Assembly (NCBI GenBank): GCA_041736255.1
Contig: JBGSTZ010000156.1
Coordinates: 62,001 to 126,000, forward strand
DNA: 64,000 nucleotides
Reading direction: 5' to 3'
Origin: AVCC01 sp041736255
GTDB lineage: Bacteria; Pseudomonadota; Gammaproteobacteria; Burkholderiales; Burkholderiaceae_D
Each line of letters starts with the position of its first letter. The stretch's first letter is position 1. A model generated the notes under the pieces. The model was not told the origin of the DNA. It made no database searches and saw only the letters and a program-made list of their open reading frames with translations. This document shows positions 58,389 to 64,000 of this stretch, piece by piece. Made by a program: the position numbers and the translations under genes.

Positions 58389-58742
58389 GTGAAGCAAGCC
58401 GATAGGCCGGATTTTGTTACGGCGCGAGGTCTTGCAACCGTGCGCTATGACAGCCATTCCTCTAGGCGCTGAATTACTCCAGCGCTCAAGCTTCCTACCC
58501 GCACGCTCCGCGAGCAGCATCAACGCGTGCCTATTTGGAATTGCTCCGGGTGGAGGTTACCGCGTTTCACCGTAACTTAATACGCTCGTCTCTGTGGCCC
58601 TGTTCCTCGCCTTATACCGAAACTAACTGCGCTTACGGCTTTCAGCGGACGGCCGTTAACCGTCACCCTGCTGTATGGAGTCCGGACCTTCCTCCCGCTG
58701 CAACCTTGCAGTCGCAGCCAGCGACTGTCTGGCTTGCTTCAC
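58389..58742 (-). ncRNA. rnpB: RNase P RNA (bacterial type A)
   Basis: The catalytic RNA that matures tRNA 5' ends. On the minus strand the 5' end gtgaagcaagcc (58742-58731) pairs perfectly with the 3' end ggcttgcttcac (58400-58389), forming P1. Between them are the family landmarks: agacagtcgctggct near the 5' end, gaggaaggtccggact (P4/CRI region, with an unusual g where an a is commoner), acagggccac, gtgaaacgcggtaacctcca, the gaggaatggctgtc match and ccggcctatcggcttgcttcac at the 3' end. Length about 354 nt. Being directly upstream of mraZ is usual in betaproteobacteria. Confidence 0.95.
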
Positions 58743-58748
58743 GGCGGC

Positions 58749-58754
58749 ATTGTA
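58749..58754 (-). promoter_or_regulatory. -10 element of rnpB
   Basis: TACAAT on the minus strand, six bases before the expected RNA start at about 58742. A matching -35 (TGCAAT, 17-bp spacer) is weak. Confidence 0.55.
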
Positions 58755-58799
58755 GCGCACTCGCTGTCGACATTGCATTCCGGTTTTTTTGCGAGAAAT

Positions 58800-58884
58800 A
58801 TACTACATTATGTATTTTATAAAGCCACATTAAAACATGAGAAAATTTCATAAATTTTAGTTATACTCCCAATTAATTTGATAA
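58800..58884. repeat. AT-rich dispersed repeat copy 5
   Basis: atactacattatgtatttt (58800-58818) and, 45 nt on, atactccc (58863-58870) appear in the same order and similar spacing as at 19999-20073. The surroundings are AT-rich and non-coding. Confidence 0.45.
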
Positions 58885-58916
58885 ATAAGGTAAGCCTTAG
58901 TGTCTTGCGAAGTCAT

Positions 58917-58962
58917 ATAAACTTAGTGGGGTATCCAGCTAAATACGGTACTAGGATCGCCA
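58917..58962 (+). repeat. Left arm of a 46-bp inverted repeat around the toxin-antitoxin genes
   Basis: Matches the reverse complement of 59865-59910 at 40 of 46 positions. Read in the plus direction it encodes INLVGYPAKYGTRIAILTS followed by a stop; the right arm encodes ISLVEYPAKYGNRIAKG. It therefore looks like a broken second copy of the small gene at 59668-59919. Confidence 0.8.
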
Positions 58963-59017
58963 TTCTTACGTCTTGAGCGGCAGATGACGCCATAGAAGGA
59001 ATTCCTTGAGCCGTTTC

Positions 59018-59344
59018 TTATACTTCAAACAATCGTTTCATTAGGTGCGTTCTGAAGTCTTGTTTTGTTTGAATGAACATGTGAACTAAAACTTCTTTGT
59101 CATCAGACTCATACACAATCTTTGTCTGTCTTACGAGTCTGAATCTGAAGTTCGTTTGTCCTAGCTCCACCAGTTCGTCAATCTGTCTTCCAGCTTCGGG
59201 ATTCGATCCAATATTCTTTATCATCGCCTCGAATTCCAGATTCACCTCTTCCCAAATTGTTTCTCCAAACTGACCCTTCACATAAGTTCTTACTTGTCGG
59301 AAGTCTGGTTTGGCAACATCAAGAATGCATACTTTGTGGCTCAT
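59018..59344 (-). CDS. RelE/ParE-family toxin
   Basis: Small basic protein, 108 residues, with the RelE/ParE fold: helices near the N-terminus (VAKPDFRQVRTYVKGQF), a loop with NPEAGRQIDEL, then beta strands FRFRLVRQTKIVYESDD and VLVHMFIQTKQDF. ParE-like toxins attack gyrase and RelE-like toxins cleave mRNA; the residues cannot separate them here. ATG 59344 overlaps the antitoxin stop (ATGA). The pair sits in an AT-rich, low-density patch, indicating recent acquisition. Confidence 0.85.
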   Translation of the reverse strand: MSHKVCILDVAKPDFRQVRTYVKGQFGETIWEEVNLEFEAMIKNIGSNPEAGRQIDELVELGQTNFRFRLVRQTKIVYESDDKEVLVHMFIQTKQDFRTHLMKRLFEV

Positions 59345-59607
59345 TCTTCTTTGTCCATTTCTGCGAAGAAGGCATCAGCTTCAGTGAAGTTTCCAGCTTT
59401 GTATTCCTTACGGCCAAGAGCAATCAAGCGAAGAAGTGCAAGCTGTTCTTGCGTTTTCTCATACTGGTGGATTTCAACCACTGCCATTTTTGCTTCACCG
59501 TTCTGTGTAATGATGAGCGGTTGAGGGTTGACAAGGAAGCCTTTCACAATGTCTGCGGCATTGCTCTTCAGGTAGGAAATCGGCTTGATTTGGGTGGCTA
59601 GTGTCAT
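59341..59607 (-). CDS. Phd/YefM-type antitoxin
   Basis: 88 residues from ATG 59607, preceded by GGAG; the frame could start further up at 59637 but this fits the family. The N-terminal DNA-binding part resembles Phd/YefM (IKPISYLKSNAADIVKGF, PLIITQNGEAKMAVVEIHQYE); the acidic C-terminal end (GNFTEADAFFAEMDKEE) should bind the toxin. It precedes the toxin and overlaps it by 4 nt, the typical antitoxin-first arrangement that allows autoregulation. Confidence 0.85.
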   Translation of the reverse strand: MTLATQIKPISYLKSNAADIVKGFLVNPQPLIITQNGEAKMAVVEIHQYEKTQEQLALLRLIALGRKEYKAGNFTEADAFFAEMDKEE

Positions 59608-59642
59608 GGTCGGCTCCGTGGTAGGTGTGCGGTACATGGCTA

Positions 59643-59671
59643 AATATAGTCCAAATTTGGTCGAGCATCAA
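59643..59671 (-). promoter_or_regulatory. Antitoxin-toxin promoter with palindromic operator
   Basis: On the minus strand TTGATG (59671-59666), a 17-bp spacer and TATATT (59648-59643). The spacer contains the perfect 10-bp palindrome CCAAATTTGG (59651-59660), well placed for autorepression by the antitoxin. Confidence 0.65.
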
Positions 59672-59919
59672 CGGTTATCGTGCAGGAAGTAACAAAAAGG
59701 AAGAGGACTATTGATTGCGAGTCCGCAAATCCCAGGCTGACGAAGCAAGGGGTAATACTCGTTATGATCAAGCACCGCGTTATACTCATGGCACTCATTG
59801 GCAAATGGAAGTACCGTTAGCTCAGATACCCATTCCCCATTTTTCAGACAGGCCAAATCACCCTTGGCAATCCTGTTACCGTATTTAGCTGGATACTCCA
59901 CTAAACTTATGCAAATCAT
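59668..59919 (-). CDS. Small hypothetical protein beside the toxin-antitoxin pair
   Basis: An 83-residue frame, MICISLVEYPAKYG..., without a recognised domain. The start has no convincing Shine-Dalgarno sequence, so the start and even coding status are uncertain. Support comes from the left-arm copy at 58917, where most differences between copies change amino acids moderately and keep the frame. No homologue can be named. It ends about 60 nt ahead of the antitoxin start. Confidence 0.35.
   Translation of the reverse strand: MICISLVEYPAKYGNRIAKGDLACLKNGEWVSELTVLPFANECHEYNAVLDHNEYYPLLRQPGICGLAINSPLPFCYFLHDNR
59865..59910 (-). repeat. Right arm of the 46-bp inverted repeat
   Basis: Reverse complement of 58917-58962 at 40 of 46 positions. 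It lies within the start of the small gene at 59668-59919. The 994-bp segment between the outer ends contains the toxin-antitoxin module. Confidence 0.8.
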
Positions 59920-60018
59920 CTTGCAGCTCGCTGTGCATAAGTGCCATCAAAGTCGTGTTACTGTGTGAAAATAAACGTGTTACCTAAAAATCAAAAATTT
60001 TACGACACCTGACCCACC

Positions 60019-60708
60019 ATGAGAATCGCAGTTCTGGACGACGACCCAAAGCAGACCGCGCTAACATGCAAAGTATTGAGCGCAGCAGGACATAACTGTC
60101 ATCCATTTTCAAATGGCAAAAAACTTCAGCAGTCACGCCGGGAAAATTACGACATGCTGATTCTCGACTGGCAAGTACATGACGCAAGCGGGTCTGAAGT
60201 GTTGCGTTGGGCATGCGAAAATCGTTCGCCCAAGCTGCCGGTGCTGTTCATCACCAGTCATTCCAGCGAAAACGACATCATCGAAGGCTTGGCAGCCGGT
60301 GCCGATGATTACATGATCAAACCGATTCGCCGTAATGAACTGGTGACACGGGTGCAAGCACTTTTACGGCGTGCTTATCCGGGCCAGAATGCAGCCGAAC
60401 AAATCCAGTTCGGGCGCTATGGTTTCAAAACCCGCAGCAGCCAGCTGACATTGGATGGTGCACCGATTGCACTCACGAAAAAGGAATTCGACTTGGCGCT
60501 GCTGTTTTTCCGCAACATGAACCGACCGCTATCGCGCGCCACCATTCTGGAATCGGTATGGTCAAGCAATATTGAAATCCCATCCCGCACCATGGATACC
60601 CATGTGTCCCGGGTGCGCAGCAAGCTGCAGTTATGCCCGGAAAACGGATTCCGGCTGGCTCCGGTTTACAGTTACGGTTACAGACTGGAGCAGGTTTCGG
60701 TGCAATAG
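60019..60708 (+). CDS. Orphan OmpR-family response regulator
   Basis: A 229-residue two-domain regulator. The receiver has DDD near the N-terminus, the acceptor Asp in MLILDWQVHDASG, ITSHSSENDI and the Lys in YMIKPI; the C-terminal winged helix includes LTKKEFDLALLFFRNMNRPLSRATILESVW and RTMDTHVSRVRSKLQL. No histidine kinase is adjacent. It stands between the toxin-antitoxin patch and hemA, transcribed toward hemA with a gap of 120 nt. Target genes unknown. Confidence 0.9.
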   Translation: MRIAVLDDDPKQTALTCKVLSAAGHNCHPFSNGKKLQQSRRENYDMLILDWQVHDASGSEVLRWACENRSPKLPVLFITSHSSENDIIEGLAAGADDYMIKPIRRNELVTRVQALLRRAYPGQNAAEQIQFGRYGFKTRSSQLTLDGAPIALTKKEFDLALLFFRNMNRPLSRATILESVWSSNIEIPSRTMDTHVSRVRSKLQLCPENGFRLAPVYSYGYRLEQVSVQ

Positions 60709-60772
60709 AGAGAATTCCACCGATCTGAGCCCGGGCGCAGGCACTGGGCGGCTGGCCATCCACAGCGGGAGT

Positions 60773-60778
60773 TATAAT
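60773..60778 (+). promoter_or_regulatory. -10 element upstream of hemA
   Basis: A perfect TATAAT (60773-60778), 49 nt ahead of the hemA ATG. No good -35 matches at 16-18 bp, so activation may be needed or the context is poor. Confidence 0.45.
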
Positions 60779-60827
60779 GTGCGCTTGCCAAAAATAAGTT
60801 CCGCGCTGCGGACTCACCAGAACCCAC

Positions 60828-62117
60828 ATGCAACTGCTTGCCGTAGGCCTCAATCACACCACCGCACCGCTTGCCTTGCGCGAACAGGTGGCTTTCCCTG
60901 CGGATCAGATCGGTGCGGCTGTGGGGTCAGCGCGGGCATGGTTCGGCAATCAGGCAGATTCCGGCTACACCGACGAAGCCGCCATCCTGTCGACGTGCAA
61001 CCGCACAGAATTGTATGCGGCCAGCCACATTCCAGCCGGGGTCGAGGCAGCGATCGACAGCAGCGCACACTTTCTGGCCGACTATCACAAACTCCCCTAT
61101 TCAGAACTGCGCCCGCATTTATATACGCTGCCGCAGGATGACGCTGTGCGGCATGCTTTTCGGGTTGCCTCCGGGCTCGATTCGATGGTGTTGGGCGAGC
61201 CGCAAATCCTGGGCCAGATGAAAGATGCGGTGCGCCAGGCGGATGCTGCCGGCGGCTTGGGCACGTATTTACACCAATTATTCCAGCGCACTTTCGCCGT
61301 TGCCAAGGAAGTGCGCAGCACTACCGAAATCGGCGCCCATAGCGTCTCGATGGCGGCCGCTGCGGTGCGTCTGTCGCAACGTATTTTCGACACCATCGCC
61401 GGGCAGCACATCTTGTTTATCGGCGCCGGCGAAATGATCGAGTTGTGCGCGACGCATTTCGCAGCGCAACATCCAAAAACAATCACCATCGCCAACCGCA
61501 CGATGGAGCGCGGAGAAACGCTGGCGAACCGCTTCAATGGCCGCGCCATCCGCCTGGCTGAATTGCCGGATCAATTGGCGCAGTTCGACATCGTGATTTC
61601 ATGCACCGCATCATCGCTGCCGATCATCGGCCTCGGCATGGTCGAGCGCGCCATCAAGGCGCGCCGTCACAAGCCGATATTTATGGTCGATCTGGCGGTG
61701 CCACGCGACATCGAAACCGAAGTCGGGCGGCTCGACGACGCTTTTTTGTACACCGTCGACGATCTGGGTACCGTGGTCCAAACCGGCATGGAAAACCGGC
61801 AAGCGGCAGTAGCGCAAGCCGAAGCCATCATTGAAACCCGGGTTCAATCTTTCATGCATTGGATCGATGGCAGGTTGGTAGTGCCGGTGATCCAGGATTT
61901 GCATGAGAACGGTGAAATACTGCGCATGATCGAACTTGAGCGTGCACGCAAGATGATTGCGCGTGGCGACGATATCGATGCCGTGCTGGAAGCCCTTTCC
62001 AAAGGCATCACTGCCAAATTTCTGCACGGCCCGCAACAGGCCTTGCACCAAGCGCAAGGCGACGAGCGCAAACATCTGGCTGCACTGATGCCGCAACTGT
62101 TTCGCACCCGGCGTTAG
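60828..62117 (+). CDS. hemA: Glutamyl-tRNA reductase
   Basis: First enzyme of the C5 tetrapyrrole route, reducing Glu-tRNA to glutamate-1-semialdehyde. 429 residues. N-terminal catalytic domain: GLNHTTAPLALREQVAF and STCNRTELYA with the nucleophilic Cys; then the RVASGLDSMVLGEPQILGQMK block, an NADPH-binding GAGEMIELCATHF, and a C-terminal dimerisation helix bundle. The next enzyme, HemL, is at 9457. prfA follows by about 110 nt, a common hemA-prfA-prmC order. Confidence 0.97.
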   Translation: MQLLAVGLNHTTAPLALREQVAFPADQIGAAVGSARAWFGNQADSGYTDEAAILSTCNRTELYAASHIPAGVEAAIDSSAHFLADYHKLPYSELRPHLYTLPQDDAVRHAFRVASGLDSMVLGEPQILGQMKDAVRQADAAGGLGTYLHQLFQRTFAVAKEVRSTTEIGAHSVSMAAAAVRLSQRIFDTIAGQHILFIGAGEMIELCATHFAAQHPKTITIANRTMERGETLANRFNGRAIRLAELPDQLAQFDIVISCTASSLPIIGLGMVERAIKARRHKPIFMVDLAVPRDIETEVGRLDDAFLYTVDDLGTVVQTGMENRQAAVAQAEAIIETRVQSFMHWIDGRLVVPVIQDLHENGEILRMIELERARKMIARGDDIDAVLEALSKGITAKFLHGPQQALHQAQGDERKHLAALMPQLFRTRR

Positions 62118-62229
62118 CGTAGTTCTTCACTTTCGCAACCGCAATTTCCCCCACTGCACTGCACCGCCGACCGCCATCAAAACGCTGCCGGCGCTCCCGG
62201 ATTGACCGCATTCTCAGGCCAGAATACTT

Positions 62230-63312
62230 ATGAAACCATCCATGCTCGCCAAGCTCAACCAACTTTCTAATCGACTGGAAGAAGTCGGCGAACTATTGAT
62301 GCACGAAGATGCGACCGCATCAATGGACAATTACCGCAAACTAACGCGCGAACATGCCGAAATCGGCCCGCTGGTGGCGCTCTACCAGTCTTACACTACC
62401 GCTGAAAACGATGCCGCCGCCGCACAGGAAATGCTATCGGACCCGGAAATGAAGGAGTTCGCGCAGGAAGAAATCGACGACGCCCGAGAAAAAATGGAGC
62501 AACTCGAAAGCGATCTGCAAAAGATGCTGCTGCCTAAAGATGCAAACGACGAGCGCAACATCCTGCTGGAAATCCGCGCTGGCACCGGTGGCGACGAAGC
62601 CGCACTGTTTGCCGGCGATCTGTTGCGGATGTACACCCGCTATGCCGAGCGGCAGCGCTGGCAGATTGAAATCATGTCCGAATCGGCGTCCGAACTGGGC
62701 GGTTACAAGGAAGTCATCGTGCGCCTGGTTGGCGCCGGCGCGTATGCCAAGCTGAAGTTCGAATCCGGCGGCCATCGGGTCCAGCGCGTGCCGACGACCG
62801 AAACCCAGGGCCGCATTCATACTTCAGCATGTACGGTGGCGGTGATGCCGGAAGCCGATGAAGTCAGCGACGTAGTGATCAATCCGGCCGACCTGCGCAT
62901 CGACACTTATCGCGCTTCTGGAGCCGGCGGTCAGCATATCAACAAGACCGATTCGGCGGTACGCATCACGCATAACCCGACCGGCATCGTGGTCGAATGT
63001 CAGGACGGCCGCAGCCAGCATCAGAACAAGGCGCAAGCCTTACGGGTGCTCGCTACCCGTATCATGGACGTGCAAACCCGCGCCCAACAAGCCAAGGAAG
63101 CGGCGACCCGCAAGAATCTGATCGGCTCTGGCGACCGCAGCGAACGCATCCGCACCTACAACTTCCCGCAGGGCCGGATGACCGATCACCGCATCAACTT
63201 GACGTTGTACAAGCTCGATTTCATCATGGATGGCGACCTCGACGATTTGATCAATGCGCTGGTGGCCGAGCATCAGGCCGAACTGCTGGCCGCACTGGGC
63301 GATGCTAGCTGA
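62230..63312 (+). CDS. prfA: Peptide chain release factor 1
   Basis: Recognises UAA and UAG stops. 360 residues, standard length. The tripeptide anticodon PxT is present as PTT in RVPTTETQGRIHTS, and the catalytic GGQ loop as SGAGGQHINKTDSAVRITH. ATG 62230. Its glutamine is methylated by PrmC, whose gene starts two genes downstream. Confidence 0.98.
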   Translation: MKPSMLAKLNQLSNRLEEVGELLMHEDATASMDNYRKLTREHAEIGPLVALYQSYTTAENDAAAAQEMLSDPEMKEFAQEEIDDAREKMEQLESDLQKMLLPKDANDERNILLEIRAGTGGDEAALFAGDLLRMYTRYAERQRWQIEIMSESASELGGYKEVIVRLVGAGAYAKLKFESGGHRVQRVPTTETQGRIHTSACTVAVMPEADEVSDVVINPADLRIDTYRASGAGGQHINKTDSAVRITHNPTGIVVECQDGRSQHQNKAQALRVLATRIMDVQTRAQQAKEAATRKNLIGSGDRSERIRTYNFPQGRMTDHRINLTLYKLDFIMDGDLDDLINALVAEHQAELLAALGDAS

Positions 63313-63351
63313 TTTATTATTGAAAACACTCCAGCCAACCTCAAAAATCTT

Positions 63352-63828
63352 ATGATTACCTCCAAAAATGTTTTACTGACAATCGCCTTTGCCTGCCTGG
63401 CATTGCTCGGCTTTGCTCTGTATCTGCAGCATGGGATGGACCAGCAGCCTTGTCCGCTGTGTGTGATGCAACGTTATGCATTTGCTGCCATCGCCCTGAT
63501 TTGCTTTACCAGTGCCGCATTGCCGCGCCCGGCGCTGCGGGCCGGGGCCGGCATCGGACTGCTGGCAGCACTGACCGGTGCGGGCATTGCCGGCTGGCAT
63601 CTGTGGGTCAAGGCGCATCCTGCAATTTCATGCGGCGTCGATCCGCTGGAAACTGCACTGAACAAAATTCCGAGCGCCGAACTGCTGCCTTTCCTGTTCA
63701 AGGCGAACGGTTTTTGCAGCACCGATTACGCACCAATTCTGGGCCTGTCGACCCCGATGTGGGCGCTGGTCTGGTTTGCGATCTTCAGCATCGCGCTGGG
63801 CTGGGCTGCTTTCAAATCAGCGAAATGA
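63352..63828 (+). CDS. dsbB: DsbB, disulphide bond formation membrane protein
   Basis: Re-oxidises DsbA using ubiquinone. 158 residues, four membrane helices. The first redox pair is in QQPCPLCVMQR, the second in the periplasmic loop SCGVDPLETALNK ... NGFCSTDY. It sits between prfA and prmC, overlapping the prmC ATG (ATGA). No dsbA in this window. Confidence 0.95.
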   Translation: MITSKNVLLTIAFACLALLGFALYLQHGMDQQPCPLCVMQRYAFAAIALICFTSAALPRPALRAGAGIGLLAALTGAGIAGWHLWVKAHPAISCGVDPLETALNKIPSAELLPFLFKANGFCSTDYAPILGLSTPMWALVWFAIFSIALGWAAFKSAK

Positions 63829-64000
63829 CCTTGACCCGTATCGCCATAGAAGGCGGTTGCACTATCGCCACAGCGCAACGCAGTTCGCCACTAGATGGAC
63901 TGGAAACCCGCATGTTGCTGATGCATGCGCTGGGATTGTCGCGGGTCCAGCTGATCACCCAATCCGAACACAAGTTGAGCGCCGAGGAAGCGCTGCGCTT
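63825..64000 (+). CDS. prmC: PrmC (HemK), release factor glutamine methyltransferase, 5' part
   Basis: Only the first 58 codons are inside the window: MTLTRIAIEGGCTIATAQRS, then LDGLETRMLLMHALGLSRVQLI, which matches the N-terminal helical domain of PrmC. ATG 63825 overlaps the dsbB stop (ATGA). Identification rests on this stretch plus the hemA-prfA-prmC order. The catalytic NPPY motif lies beyond the edge. Confidence 0.85.
   Translation, partial: MTLTRIAIEGGCTIATAQRSSPLDGLETRMLLMHALGLSRVQLITQSEHKLSAEEALR

Noticed and set aside
58535..58851. Short open frames over 58535-58851
   Set aside because: They overlap the RNase P RNA on either strand; the RNA landmarks explain the sequence.

Overview
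The window is a block of chromosome from a betaproteobacterium of the order Burkholderiales. A Herminiimonas-like member of the Oxalobacteraceae is the best guess, inferred from gene order (rubredoxin and hemL beside pilGHIJ-chpA; pilSR-ampD-nrdAB; rnpB directly upstream of the dcw cluster) and from protein style. No species can be named from sequence reading alone. Nearly everything is core genome. No insertion sequence, prophage, CRISPR array or tRNA was seen.

Layout: 1-8838 (minus) is the chemosensory operon that controls type IV pili: pilG, pilH, pilI, pilJ and the start-proximal 1,688 codons of a giant PilL/ChpA hybrid kinase. Rubredoxin lies just upstream. 9228-10740 (plus) holds a degraded thiD remnant followed by intact hemL. 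10932-13550 is a heme-binding GGDEF-EAL protein. 14043-22608 (minus) carries corA, mtgA, aroE, tonB-like, an RNase II-like nuclease, ubiC, yqiA and mpl. 22681-30114 (plus) carries a conserved hypothetical, a TlpA-like thioredoxin, aroQ-accB-accC-prmA, a zinc-ribbon DUF3426 membrane protein, a PfkB-family sugar kinase and a lipoprotein. 30165-37620 (minus) holds yggT, a histone H1-like protein, a wrecked nrdB remnant, ampD, pilR, pilS, a small membrane protein and a CcsA-like protein. 38042-39895 (plus) is ffh and a SWIB-domain protein. A 223-bp inverted-repeat element and a peroxiredoxin follow.

40854-57988 (minus) is a complete dcw division and peptidoglycan cluster, mraZ-rsmH-ftsL-ftsI-murE-murF-mraY-murD-ftsW-murG-murC-ddlB-ftsQ-ftsA-ftsZ. 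It is almost wholly translationally coupled. It is preceded by a promoter followed by four GTG boxes at exact 10-bp spacing, and is closed by a strong terminator after ftsZ. rnpB lies just upstream on the same strand. 58800-59920 is the one clearly accessory patch: an AT-rich Phd/RelE-type toxin-antitoxin pair bracketed by a 46-bp imperfect inverted repeat. 60019-64000 (plus) has an orphan OmpR-type regulator, hemA, prfA, dsbB and the start of prmC.

Themes: envelope growth (dcw, mtgA, mpl, ampD, yqiA nearby), surface motility (pil chemosensory system plus PilSR), tetrapyrrole supply (hemL, hemA), and chromatin-like proteins (H1-like, SWIB). Two loci, thiD and nrdAB, have decayed to fragments, so this lineage has been losing genes. 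The most novel-looking items are the nested inverted-repeat element at 39946-40168, the inverted-repeat-bracketed toxin-antitoxin patch, a family of AT-rich intergenic repeats sharing an ATACTCCC-like core, and the heme-coupled c-di-GMP enzyme.
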